Shown: one piece after another, positions 33,807-43,736 of the stretch
How the letters are laid out: the number at the start of each line of letters is the position of its first letter
How positions within the stretch are numbered: position 1 is the stretch's first letter
Assembly (NCBI GenBank): GCA_947647615.1
Contig: CANSKS010000008.1
Span: 1 to 64,000 of the forward strand
DNA length: 64,000 bases
Direction: 5' to 3'
DNA from: an uncultured Neglectibacter sp.
GTDB taxonomy: Bacteria; Bacillota; Clostridia; Oscillospirales; Acutalibacteraceae
Notes under the pieces: model-generated
What the model was told of the DNA's origin: nothing
The model's database searches: none
Seen by the model: the letters and a program-made list of their open reading frames with translations, nothing else
Translations under genes and position numbers: made by a program

Positions 33807-35378
33807 CTATTTATTTTCCGCCATCCACGCATCCAACTTGGTCTGCTTATCTTGGATAATAGTATCGAGCCCGGCGTCTTTAAGCTCCTGGTTGAACTTA
33901 TTCAGGTCCGTTTCCGGGTCCAGCGCGCCGGCCTGCAGCGCTTTTACATATTTGTTGAGTACATTGGTGCAGGATGTCACCTCGTTAATGACATCTGCAT
34001 TATCCCATACAAATCCCTTTGCAACAGAAGCAGGAGCGTTGGCGTTGAATTCCCCTAAATTTTTCCAAAGATCTGGGTCATCTCCTTCAAATACATAAGA
34101 GATCTGTTCGTTGGCGGCGCCCCAAGCCAGGTTGGAATAACCGGTGGAACCGGCCTCCACACCATCGGCATAGCCGACGACCCCTTTTTCTTCGTCTACA
34201 AATTTCCAGTGCTTACCCTCAATTCCATAAATAAAGATGTTGGAAAATTCGGGGTTCATATACATTTCGTTGATCACCTGCATAGCGCGTTCCGGCTTTT
34301 CACTGTTGTTGGCGATACACCAACGCAGGCCAATGTTTGCGGTGGTACTGTACTCCTCTACCAGGGGAGCAATATAGACCTCTTTGCCGCAGTTGCGGAT
34401 CCATTCCGCTTCGATACCGGGTTTTATATTTGTGATGAAGGAAAAGGCCTTTCCAGCGCCCAACAGGCTGTTGGCAGATTCCGTGCTGCTGGCGGCATCG
34501 GGCTGCATGTACCCTTTCTGATTGAAATCATACATGGTTTTGATCCAATCCACATAGGATGCCGTCTCAAATAAATTGACGACCTTAAGGTCTTCCTCGG
34601 TGGTCAGCGCATCTTCCAACACTCCAAAGTTTTCGTCACACAAAGGGTCAATGCGTAAGGGACGGCGGATGTCGCCGAAGTCTGCAATGAGCATGTACAT
34701 TTCTGGGTGTTCCGCCCTGACCTTTTCAAAAATGGGTTCGGCATCCTTCAAGGTTTTTATACTCTTCCAATCGATGCCCATGGCATCCACAACATCCTTC
34801 ACCATCAAGAGTCCAAAAGAACTGGCTTTTTCAATGTTGTAGGGGACACCCGTAATGTTCCCGTTGATGGTAACGCACTTCCAGTCCAGATCATTGATCG
34901 CTGCCTTGGTATCCGGAGCATATTCATCCAAATAGTCGTTTAAGGGCAGGATTTGGTTTTGGACCATCATAGTTGCCGGGGAAAAACCGAAAGATGAAAT
35001 GACGTCCAGCTTTTCTCCGGAGTTCAGCGCCAGGTTTGCCTGGTCCTTATAAGAACCGAAACCCACGCGGACCATGTCTATGGTGGTGTTGTATTTAGCT
35101 TTGGTAAGTTCAGAAAGCTTTGCCGCTACCTCATTGGTGTCCTCTGTTTTCGCGTCGCCGAAGTACATGATTTTTACAGTGTATTCCTCTTGCCCACTCA
35201 TGTCATCCGCGGAAGCGCCGCTGCCGGACCCAGACACAACGGAAGAATCTGTGCCACCGTTCCCGCCGGTGCCGGAGGCCGAACCGGCAGAAGAATTTCC
35301 GTCTCCGCCGCAGGCAGCCATGGTGGCTGTCAACATTGCTGCCGCCAGGATCACCGACATAATTTTTTTCAGCTTCAT
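33807..35378 (-). CDS. Extracellular solute-binding lipoprotein (LplA-like)
   Basis: Lipobox TATMAACGG; GLRWCIANNSEKPERAMQVINEMYMNPEFSNIFIYGIEG. Confidence 0.9.
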   Translation of the reverse strand: MKLKKIMSVILAAAMLTATMAACGGDGNSSAGSASGTGGNGGTDSSVVSGSGSGASADDMSGQEEYTVKIMYFGDAKTEDTNEVAAKLSELTKAKYNTTIDMVRVGFGSYKDQANLALNSGEKLDVISSFGFSPATMMVQNQILPLNDYLDEYAPDTKAAINDLDWKCVTINGNITGVPYNIEKASSFGLLMVKDVVDAMGIDWKSIKTLKDAEPIFEKVRAEHPEMYMLIADFGDIRRPLRIDPLCDENFGVLEDALTTEEDLKVVNLFETASYVDWIKTMYDFNQKGYMQPDAASSTESANSLLGAGKAFSFITNIKPGIEAEWIRNCGKEVYIAPLVEEYSTTANIGLRWCIANNSEKPERAMQVINEMYMNPEFSNIFIYGIEGKHWKFVDEEKGVVGYADGVEAGSTGYSNLAWGAANEQISYVFEGDDPDLWKNLGEFNANAPASVAKGFVWDNADVINEVTSCTNVLNKYVKALQAGALDPETDLNKFNQELKDAGLDTIIQDKQTKLDAWMAENK

Positions 35379-35903
35379 GTTTCTGTATCTCCTTTATATT
35401 CAACAAAATTCCCTTGTTGGGAGTACTTCTATCCTAGCACATACGTCATTCTGTCCGAAAGAATCTTTGGCGACCTTTTCTTATTGATTTTCTGACCTAT
35501 CTCAACCCAGGCCGCTAGCTGGCATTAAAAAAACGATATTCTGCTGTTGAGAATCTGACATTCGCTTTTCCCTTTTCTTCTCCGGCAAGCAAAAGCCAGA
35601 GTATCATCCGGTTTTTGGTTTTGCAATAAATATCTGGTAAGCAGTGATGAAAATCGTGCTGTTACTTAAAGGATAGCTCACATAAACCAACAGTCGGTTG
35701 TTCTAATGTCTTGTATTGTAATATACTGAAGAAAATCTATAAATGGATAAGAAGTATAGAATATGGCAGAGAATAGGCAGTTCGATTATTCGGCCATGGA
35801 GGGCTGAACAAAGCGTTCCAGCCCAAACTTTTATGTTATCTGCCACCTACCATCAGATTTTTTGAACAGGATTCTTAATCGCTGAAAGAGGTATCTCTGC
35901 AAT

Positions 35904-37670
35904 ATGAAACTCAACCAAACCTTTGGTTCTATGCCTTTCAAGCGGAAAGCTTTAATTGTGCTGCTGATCCTTGTGTTGCCGCTGCTGATTTTTATCGGCT
36001 GCTTTGTCGCCTATACCATCCAGCGACAGAACGTCCAGCTTTCAGAAAGCGCCAGAAATATGCTCTCTTACTATCAAAACGCTTTTGAAGCCGATTCACG
36101 GAGCATTTCTTCCTACCTTGTAAATCTTTCGTCTACCGACTATGATTTCCAACAGCTCTGCTACTGCAGGCCTTACCTGGATGCCCATCTCAGTTCTTAT
36201 GAACTCATGCAGAAGTTTAAACTTCAACTGGAAGGGAACCTTTCTTTGGGCGCCTTGTTTATCCTCGCGCCAGAGAACGACCTTTTTCGGGGCGTTTACC
36301 ATTTGGAAGATTATCCCCTGGAGATAAAAGAGGAGATCTGGAGCTTTTTGAAGGAATGTGTTCTTCAAGACGATAGCTGCTCTGCCAGGGGCTGGCTGCT
36401 TCGAGAAATGGGCGGTAAATATTTTCTTTTCCATTTCTTTGGGAAAAAGGGCTCGCACACCTATTGTGCCGCTATGATGGACTTGAACCGGGCTATTGTC
36501 CGCAGGATAAACAATACCCCCACAATGTCAGAAGCTTTGGCGTTCTTTTTAGCCTCTGATACCGAAGGCAGTGCTTTTCCTTTAAGCAGTCCCCGGAGCC
36601 TTGAAGAGGCAGATATCGCCCTACAGCCGCGGAAAACCGGGTATTATATCACCGGCGGAACTCAGAAATACCTGATCGTACAAGCGCCCATCGAAAACAT
36701 GGAGATTTCTATTGGCTACGCTACCCCATACTTTGGGTTTTTCAGCGGGCTAGATAGTGTACAGGTAACACTGCTGCTTTTGAGCTGCGGACTGATCGGC
36801 CTGATCCCAATCTGTTATTTGCTGATGCAAAAGTCGTTGTTTTCCCCCATGCGGGAAATGACTCATACCATTGAAAAATTGGGAGACGGCGATCTGCATG
36901 TGAAAATGGAGGCGCCATTTGCCATCCAGGAATTTGAAAGTGTACGAACTTCATTCAATAACATGGTGGAACGGATCCGGCAGTTGAAAATAGCTTCCTA
37001 CGAAAAGGAACTGGAGGCAAAGCATGCCAAACTTCAATATCTCCAATTGCAGATACGGCCTCACTTTTACCAGAACTGCCTGAAGAGCTTATATGCGCTG
37101 GCAGAGGCCCGGCAGTATGACAGTATCCAAAGCTCCATTTTAGCCCTTTCCGGGTATTTGCGTTTTATTTTCAGAGACAGTATGAAGCAGATCCCTCTTT
37201 CCCAGGAGCTGCGAAGCATCCGAGATTACATGCAGCTTCAGGCACTCTGCCACACCTGCCCGCCCCAATGCCGTATGGAGATCGATGCCGGGCTGGAGGA
37301 TTTTTTGATTCCACCTCTTTCCCTGGTTACCTTTGTAGAAAACTCTGTACAGCATGGCGTTACCCTGGGGCATCCCCTTATTATCAATATTTGTGTAACG
37401 TGGATAAAAAGCAGAACAGGGGATTACGTAAGCCTGCTCGTTTCCAATAATGGGCCGCCTTTTCCTGATTCCGTTTTAAAAGAGGCGGCAGATCCGGAAC
37501 CTCAGATCTACCGTTCTCGGCACGTGGGCATCATCAACATTCGCTACCGCCTGCAGTTGTTGTACGGTGGGGCCGCCGCCCTTTCGCTGTACAATTCAGG
37601 TGGCCTTCCCTGTGCAGAAATTTTTTTGCCTTGGAAGGATTCCAACATGAAAGAAGAGGATATCACATGA
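35904..37670 (+). CDS. Sensor histidine kinase, YesM-like
   Basis: HAMP region then LQLQIRPHFYQNCLKSLYALAEARQYDSIQ and HATPase HVGIINIRYRLQLLYG. Confidence 0.9.
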   Translation: MKLNQTFGSMPFKRKALIVLLILVLPLLIFIGCFVAYTIQRQNVQLSESARNMLSYYQNAFEADSRSISSYLVNLSSTDYDFQQLCYCRPYLDAHLSSYELMQKFKLQLEGNLSLGALFILAPENDLFRGVYHLEDYPLEIKEEIWSFLKECVLQDDSCSARGWLLREMGGKYFLFHFFGKKGSHTYCAAMMDLNRAIVRRINNTPTMSEALAFFLASDTEGSAFPLSSPRSLEEADIALQPRKTGYYITGGTQKYLIVQAPIENMEISIGYATPYFGFFSGLDSVQVTLLLLSCGLIGLIPICYLLMQKSLFSPMREMTHTIEKLGDGDLHVKMEAPFAIQEFESVRTSFNNMVERIRQLKIASYEKELEAKHAKLQYLQLQIRPHFYQNCLKSLYALAEARQYDSIQSSILALSGYLRFIFRDSMKQIPLSQELRSIRDYMQLQALCHTCPPQCRMEIDAGLEDFLIPPLSLVTFVENSVQHGVTLGHPLIINICVTWIKSRTGDYVSLLVSNNGPPFPDSVLKEAADPEPQIYRSRHVGIINIRYRLQLLYGGAAALSLYNSGGLPCAEIFLPWKDSNMKEEDIT

Positions 37671-39250
37671 CCATTTTGGTGATAGATGATCAAGTAAACG
37701 TAGTCAACGGCATTGTTTCCGGTGTAGATTGGGAAAGCGCCGGCATCTCAAAGGTGCTGTGCGCTTATAACGCGTCGATGGCCCGTGAAATTCTGGAATG
37801 TCAGCCGGTAGATATCCTGCTGAGCGATATTGAAATGCCGGTGGAGGATGGGTTGAGCCTCTTCCGTTGGACGCGCGGCAGAAGGCTTCCCGTAGAGTGC
37901 ATTTTTCTTACCTCCCATGCAGATTTTATCTACGTAACGGAAGCCCTGAAACTGGGTTGCTTTGATTATCTCCTTCAACCCGCTCGGTATGAGGAAATTT
38001 GCGGTGCCGTCCGCAGAGCTGTGGAAAGAGTGCAGCAAAACAGAGAAGCGCAGCAGCTGTATTCCTATGGAAAGGCAGTATACCGAAATCGGGATCTCTT
38101 TTTCCAAGGGATCCTGAAGGACTGGCTCACCGGTGCTGCCCTTCAGCTCAAGGAAATTTTGAGATGCTTCGGAGATTTGGGAATCCCTATGAGAGAGGAA
38201 ACTCAAATCCGAATCGTCATGGTACATCTACTGCGCTGGTACGATGAGCCTTGGGAGGCGGCCCCTCTCTATACCGCCCTAGAAAACGTTGCCGCCGAGC
38301 TTTTTGAACAGCTTGGTCAAAGGCTTTTGTTGCTGCGCCTGGAAAAGACCAGCTACCTGCTCTTCCTCTTTCCAAAGGCCCTGCAGAATTTGCCGGAGGA
38401 AGCGGTTTTAGAGGCCCAGGTGGCTCGGCTTGCCGAAGCCCTTCAAACCCATCTCCACTGCGGCATTGCATGCTATACGGGAGCCGCGGTTCCCATAAAG
38501 GAATCCCCTGCGCTGGTCCAGCGCTTAAAAAAGATGTCATTAAACAACGTTTCCCGGCAAAGCGGTATATTTTTTTATGAACAGCCCAAAGAGCTTCCTC
38601 CCGCCTTTATCCGTACAGATAAACTTCCCTATTGGAAAAATTTGCTGCTCAACGGCTGTACAAAAATGACGGAAGAAGAGATCTTCTCTTATTTGCGCCG
38701 GGCAGAAGAATCCAATGTTCTGACCCGCGAATTCCTGGAACAGTTTTGCGGCGATTTTATTTGTATGATCGCAACACTTCCACAGGAAAATGATTTTCGG
38801 AATATACTCTCCCAGCCCGAAATTCAAGATCCTTTTTCCCATGCCTCAGAAAACTTGGAAGGCACCTTAACGTTTATCCAAAGAGTTCTTCAGCGGTTTC
38901 AACCCCCTGAAGGAAGGGGTTCGGAAAAAGATCAAATAAACCGTATCGTAGAATATATTCAACACCATCTCAGCGAGGAGCTCCGCCGCTCCGATATAGC
39001 GGAAGCTGTCTATTTGAACCCGGATTACCTGTCCCGACTTTTCCGAAAAGAAAAGGGAATGTGCCTAAAAGAATACATCCTATGTGAAAAAATGAAAATT
39101 GCGCAGGCCATTCTACGCTCTACCGACTTGCCTGTGGCTGTGGCGGCCGCGCGGGTCGGGTTTGAAAACTATTCTTATTTTTCCCAGGTTTATAAAAAGG
39201 TGATTGGGGTGAATCCCTCCGCGGAACGCTTAAAAGGGCCTAATGCGTAA
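37667..39250 (+). CDS. Response regulator with AraC-type output domain, YesN-like
   Basis: MTILVIDDQVNVVNGIVSGVDWESAGI receiver; C-terminal AraC HTH; ATGA overlap with kinase stop. Confidence 0.92.
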   Translation: MTILVIDDQVNVVNGIVSGVDWESAGISKVLCAYNASMAREILECQPVDILLSDIEMPVEDGLSLFRWTRGRRLPVECIFLTSHADFIYVTEALKLGCFDYLLQPARYEEICGAVRRAVERVQQNREAQQLYSYGKAVYRNRDLFFQGILKDWLTGAALQLKEILRCFGDLGIPMREETQIRIVMVHLLRWYDEPWEAAPLYTALENVAAELFEQLGQRLLLLRLEKTSYLLFLFPKALQNLPEEAVLEAQVARLAEALQTHLHCGIACYTGAAVPIKESPALVQRLKKMSLNNVSRQSGIFFYEQPKELPPAFIRTDKLPYWKNLLLNGCTKMTEEEIFSYLRRAEESNVLTREFLEQFCGDFICMIATLPQENDFRNILSQPEIQDPFSHASENLEGTLTFIQRVLQRFQPPEGRGSEKDQINRIVEYIQHHLSEELRRSDIAEAVYLNPDYLSRLFRKEKGMCLKEYILCEKMKIAQAILRSTDLPVAVAAARVGFENYSYFSQVYKKVIGVNPSAERLKGPNA

Positions 39251-39347
39251 CCATAAGGGGGGACCTTTTTAACCGGTACGCATTGCTTCTTTTTTCACAG
39301 CACTGCGGTAAGGCTGTTCAAGATGGGCCTACGAAAAACCAAGGAAA

Positions 39348-39427
39348 GCGTTCTCCGCCCCTTTCAATAGGGTAGAGAACGCAAAAAATTTTGCGGACGG
39401 CGTTTTCTACGACGCCGTCCGCTTTTT
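39348..39427. terminator. Two tandem hairpins between convergent response regulator and AraC gene
   Basis: GCGTTCTC/GAGAACGC (39348-39382) and GCGGACGGCGT/ACGCCGTCCGC (39393-39422) followed by TTTTTG. Confidence 0.7.
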
Positions 39428-39448
39428 GTAAGACCAAAAGCAAGGCCT

Positions 39449-40363
39449 TCAGCCCTTTTCCTTTTGTTTCCCAAACTCACGCATGCTGCGCCGGTATTCC
39501 GTGGGGGTTTGACCGGTGTATTTTTTGAAATTTTTTGCGAAAAGCTGGCTGGAAGACATACCCACCGCATAGGAAACCTCAGTGATAGGCATGAAGGTGT
39601 AGGTAAGGATTTCCTTTGCCAGCTCAATTTTTTGCCGCACGATATAATCGTGGGGGCTGTGAAAAGAGATCTCCTGGAATTTCCGCTTAAACTGGGAAAG
39701 AGAAAGGTAGGCCATATCGGCCATAGCCGAAACAGAAAGGTTTTCGGCGGCGTGGGAATCGATATATTCTTTCACAGCCAAAACATTCTCATCCACCTTG
39801 GAAACGTGCTCATTATCGATCAGCCTGCAAAGCTCATAAAAAAACTGAACCATAAGACTTTGTATTCTACAGATCTTCAAAGGGTCCTCGGAAAAATAAA
39901 GGCGAAGGACTTCATCTAAAACAGGTTTCACAATTCCCGCGCCCTTTACAAAACGGGAAGAGACAGAAAATAGCTTTTTCATAATATATTGAGTTTCTTT
40001 TTCACTCAGATTCATAAAGCGGTTTCCAGCCTTTACAGCATCAAAAATCAGATAGAAAAACTTGCTTTTTTCTTCCTGGTAATTTCCCGTGCTGTGATGT
40101 TCATCGGGGAAAGAAATAAAAATATTACCTGCATGGGTATCGTAGCTATGGCCGTTTATTTCGTAATGCTGGCAGCCTTCGTAATGGACGCAAATTTCGA
40201 ATTGCCCGGGATGAGTGTGTGGGACAAAAGCCAGCTCTGAGGCCAGAAATTCCACTTTGGCCAGGGAAAGCAGGTTAGGGATGCCAAGGTTCTCAAAATG
40301 AAGCATTTTCCGCTCTTTTGTAAATTGATCTTCTTTCACAGAATTCACTCCTTTGACTTGCAA
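39449..40363 (-). CDS. AraC family transcriptional regulator (cupin + HTH)
   Basis: HTHPGQFEICVHYEGCQHYEINGHSYDTHAGNIFISFPDEHHS; AVGMSSSQLFAKNFKKYTGQTPTEYRR. Confidence 0.9.
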   Translation of the reverse strand: MQVKGVNSVKEDQFTKERKMLHFENLGIPNLLSLAKVEFLASELAFVPHTHPGQFEICVHYEGCQHYEINGHSYDTHAGNIFISFPDEHHSTGNYQEEKSKFFYLIFDAVKAGNRFMNLSEKETQYIMKKLFSVSSRFVKGAGIVKPVLDEVLRLYFSEDPLKICRIQSLMVQFFYELCRLIDNEHVSKVDENVLAVKEYIDSHAAENLSVSAMADMAYLSLSQFKRKFQEISFHSPHDYIVRQKIELAKEILTYTFMPITEVSYAVGMSSSQLFAKNFKKYTGQTPTEYRRSMREFGKQKEKG

Positions 40364-40547
40364 AACAGAACTGAAATGGGCACCCTTTTTCTGCAGATAA
40401 ATTTTTTATTACTATACAATTATACTACAATTTTTAAGTGTCTGCAATGTATAAAAAAAGTTCATGGGACAAAAAAGAAAGTAAAATATACAAAAAATAT
40501 ATAGTATACAAATATAGTTCCGTCCATAGTTCTCAATACAAGAAAGG

Positions 40548-41882
40548 ATGAAGAAGATGTTAAGGAAAGTGAAAAGGTCGTTTTTGGTCCTTTTAGCGTT
40601 TTGCTTGCTGTTTACGACAGCCTGTACCGCCTCGCCGGAGAATTCTTCCGCGGAGAATTCCTCTTCCAAGGCAGAAGCTTCGGAAGGCACAGAAAGCAAA
40701 CCTACAGCTCAAAAGACAGAGGGTGATGTCAAAATAAAATTTGCCAGCTTTCAAACCGGAGATGTAGCGGAAGATTGGGAAACCGTTCAATTTCCAAAAT
40801 ATCTGGAAGAAACAGGGGTAGAGGTGGAACATGTGTTTGTGAACCAGGACGACACCATTTCTACTTACCTCACTTGGGCTGCTGCCGACCAAATGCCGGA
40901 TACCGCGATGCTGAGCGCTCTGTATTTGAACTCGCTGGTGGCAAAGGGTATGGTACTCAACCTCAGCGAATACACAGCGGAGAAGTCTCCCGATTACAAT
41001 TTTGACCGCTACCTGCCAAAACTGATGGATGCCTATAAATATGAGGATAATATTTACGCGCTGCCCAGCGACCTGGACCTGGGTCTCATGTGGTATAACA
41101 AAGATATTTTTGACAATGCCGGAGTAGCTTACCCCAATGAAAACTGGACTTGGGAAGATTTGAAAAAGAACGCCGAACTTTTGACCAGCGGGGAAGGCCC
41201 GGAAAAGATATTCGGCGTATGGCTGGGAGGCTACCAGACATACCTATGGCAAAATGGTACCGATATTTTGTCCGAAGACAAAAAGAGCTCTTTATTTAAT
41301 ACGCCAGAAGTAAAGGATACGATAAACTACATGATGGATATGGTGACTGCCGGGGTTGCCATAAATCCCAGCAGTAAAGAACCATTGTTCCAGAACGGAA
41401 AGGCGGCCATGTCCCTGGGTTCTGGTCCCTGGTTTGCCCATTACGAAATGGAAAACGTAGATTTCAACTGGGGAGTTACCGCTTTGCCCAAGGGAAAAGA
41501 AAAGGCTACGACCTGCTATGGCTCTACCTTTGCAGTTTTTGAGGGAAGCAAGAATGTAGATGCCAGCGTGGATTTCCTCACCTGGTTCTTAAGTGATGAA
41601 CAGCAGTTGGACAGAGCCGAAAAGTTCTATTGGTTCCCGCCGACACAAAGCTGTATTGAAAACGATACTTTTATGAGCACCGACAGCATAATGGGTATGA
41701 CAAAGGAACAAAAAGAGCTGGTGCTCGCGGAAACGGCTTTCGGCAAAGCCCCCGTTATTGTGGAAAAGCAAAATGAGGTCAACGAAGTGATAAACAGCGA
41801 GCTTTCCCTGATGTGGGCGGAAGAAAAGAGTGTAGACGACGCCTTGGCCAAGATTGCGGAAGAAGTGGATAAGCTGCTGTAA
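40548..41882 (+). CDS. Sugar ABC transporter substrate-binding lipoprotein (CUT1/UgpB-like)
   Basis: Lipobox LFTTACTAS; GLMWYNKDIFDNAGVAYPNENWTWEDLKKNAELL. Confidence 0.92.
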   Translation: MKKMLRKVKRSFLVLLAFCLLFTTACTASPENSSAENSSSKAEASEGTESKPTAQKTEGDVKIKFASFQTGDVAEDWETVQFPKYLEETGVEVEHVFVNQDDTISTYLTWAAADQMPDTAMLSALYLNSLVAKGMVLNLSEYTAEKSPDYNFDRYLPKLMDAYKYEDNIYALPSDLDLGLMWYNKDIFDNAGVAYPNENWTWEDLKKNAELLTSGEGPEKIFGVWLGGYQTYLWQNGTDILSEDKKSSLFNTPEVKDTINYMMDMVTAGVAINPSSKEPLFQNGKAAMSLGSGPWFAHYEMENVDFNWGVTALPKGKEKATTCYGSTFAVFEGSKNVDASVDFLTWFLSDEQQLDRAEKFYWFPPTQSCIENDTFMSTDSIMGMTKEQKELVLAETAFGKAPVIVEKQNEVNEVINSELSLMWAEEKSVDDALAKIAEEVDKLL

Positions 41883-41977
41883 AAAACAGCTTGTGGAAAA
41901 GGTTGAGCCGTGGTTCTAAAAAAACACGGCTCAACAATACGGAATGTCAGAAAACATTGTGAAAAGGGAGGGTTATT

Positions 41978-42871
41978 GTGAAAACCAAAAGTAAACTCGC
42001 CCAGAGGCAAAACTTTTTTGGGTACCTACTCATTTTGCCGGCATTTGTCATTATAGGCGTGTTCAGTCTCTACCCCATTCTCAACGGTCTGTTTTTAAGC
42101 TTTTGTGAGTGGGAGGGCATAGGAAACGCGGCTTTTAACGGAATAGAAAATTATATCACCCTGTTTCATGACGAGGTGTTTGGAATTGCTTTGCTCAACA
42201 CCCTGGTGTTCGTTTTAGGTACAGTCCCCGCTGTAATTCTGCTTTCTCTGATGTTTGGTTCTTTGCTGAATCAAAAAATCGTGGGGAAAAAATTTTTCCG
42301 GTCGGTCTATTTTTTACCCTCGGTCACCTCCGGTGTGGCCATTGCCATGATATGGAAATGGATTTTTAATGAAAATACCGGCCTTTTAAACTTCCTGCTG
42401 TATTCTTTTGGGTTAGACTCAGTAAGCTGGCTGACGAGTTCTCAGTTTTCCTTGATATCGGTCATGATTATGAGTGTTTGGAAAAGCCTGGGCACCAATA
42501 TCGTCATTATGTTGGCAGCGCTGCAGGGAGTACCCAGAGAGCTCTACGAAGTGGTGAGCATGGACACAAAAAGCGGTTTCCGCAAGTTTTTTCATATCAC
42601 AATCCCCATGATTTCCCCCACCATATTCCTAATCATGGTTATGTCGGTCATCAATGCCTTTCAGGCCTTTGACCAGGTTATGGCCCTGACAGGAGGGGGA
42701 CCGGGGAATTCCTCCATGGTAGTGGTGCTCTATATTTATAACCAGGCTTTCAAAAACTTTAAAATGGGGTATGCCTCTACCCTGGCCTATGTGCTGTTCC
42801 TCATTATTCTGGCCGTCACGCTGATACAATGGTACGGGAAAAAGCATTGGGTGTACTCAGAGGTAGAATAA
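41978..42871 (+). CDS. Sugar ABC transporter permease (CUT1, MalF/UgpA-like)
   Basis: PRELYEVVSMDTKSGFRKFFHITIPMISPT EAA loop; ALTGGGPGNSSMVVVLYIYNQAF. Confidence 0.93.
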   Translation: MKTKSKLAQRQNFFGYLLILPAFVIIGVFSLYPILNGLFLSFCEWEGIGNAAFNGIENYITLFHDEVFGIALLNTLVFVLGTVPAVILLSLMFGSLLNQKIVGKKFFRSVYFLPSVTSGVAIAMIWKWIFNENTGLLNFLLYSFGLDSVSWLTSSQFSLISVMIMSVWKSLGTNIVIMLAALQGVPRELYEVVSMDTKSGFRKFFHITIPMISPTIFLIMVMSVINAFQAFDQVMALTGGGPGNSSMVVVLYIYNQAFKNFKMGYASTLAYVLFLIILAVTLIQWYGKKHWVYSEVE

Positions 42872-42898
42872 AGCTGTGAAAAGAGGTGCTTTCCCATC

Positions 42899-43726
42899 AT
42901 GGAGAAAAAGAATATTTTCAAGAAAATAGCGGTGTACTTTTTTTTGACGCTGGGTGGCATTACCATGGTCCTTCCATTTATTTGGATGATATCCACGTCC
43001 TTGAAAACAAAAAAACAGCTGGTGGCATATCCGCCGGTTTGGATTCCCAACCCGGTAAGGTGGGAAAATTATAGCGAAGCCGTAGGGTCCTTCCCTTTTC
43101 TTCAATACACCTTAAACACCCTGTTTGTGACAGTGTCGGTTTTGGTGGGTACAGTGATCATATCTCTCTGCGCCGGCTACGCCTTTGCGAGAATCAACTT
43201 CAAGTTCCGTGACCAGCTTTTTCTGGTCATTCTGGCCACTATGATGATCCCCGGGCAGGTGACAATGATTCCTATTTTTAAGCTTGTAAAGGACCTGGGT
43301 TGGATGAATTCTTACCTCGCTTTAATTATTCCCTCTCTTTGTTCGGGATTTTCTATTTTCCTGATGCGGCAATTCTTCCTGAGCCTTCCCAAAGAGTTGG
43401 AATCGGCTGCAATGGTGGACGGCTGCGGTCCCTTCCGAACCCTTTGGAGTATTTTTGTGCCCCTGTCCAAACCGGCCATTGCCACGGTTTCGGTTCTGAG
43501 CTTTATGGGGACCTGGAATTCCTTTTTGTGGCCGCTGCTGCTGATCAGCGACAAAAACAAACAGATGATCACAGTAGGGCTTTTGCAGTTTCAAGGCGCT
43601 TTTTCCACCAGTTATGAGCTGTTGATGGCAGCGGCATTTTTGTCTTTGCTGCCGGTGTTCCTCATCTACTTTTTTGCCCAGGAGTATTTTATCGAAGGCA
43701 TTGCGACCTCCGGTATGAAAGGATGA
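42899..43726 (+). CDS. Carbohydrate ABC transporter permease (CUT1, MalG/UgpE-like)
   Basis: LPKELESAAMVDGCGPFRTLWSIFVPLSKPA; FAQEYFIEGIATSGMKG C-terminus. Confidence 0.94.
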   Translation: MEKKNIFKKIAVYFFLTLGGITMVLPFIWMISTSLKTKKQLVAYPPVWIPNPVRWENYSEAVGSFPFLQYTLNTLFVTVSVLVGTVIISLCAGYAFARINFKFRDQLFLVILATMMIPGQVTMIPIFKLVKDLGWMNSYLALIIPSLCSGFSIFLMRQFFLSLPKELESAAMVDGCGPFRTLWSIFVPLSKPAIATVSVLSFMGTWNSFLWPLLLISDKNKQMITVGLLQFQGAFSTSYELLMAAAFLSLLPVFLIYFFAQEYFIEGIATSGMKG

Positions 43727-43736
43727 CCTGTTTTTT

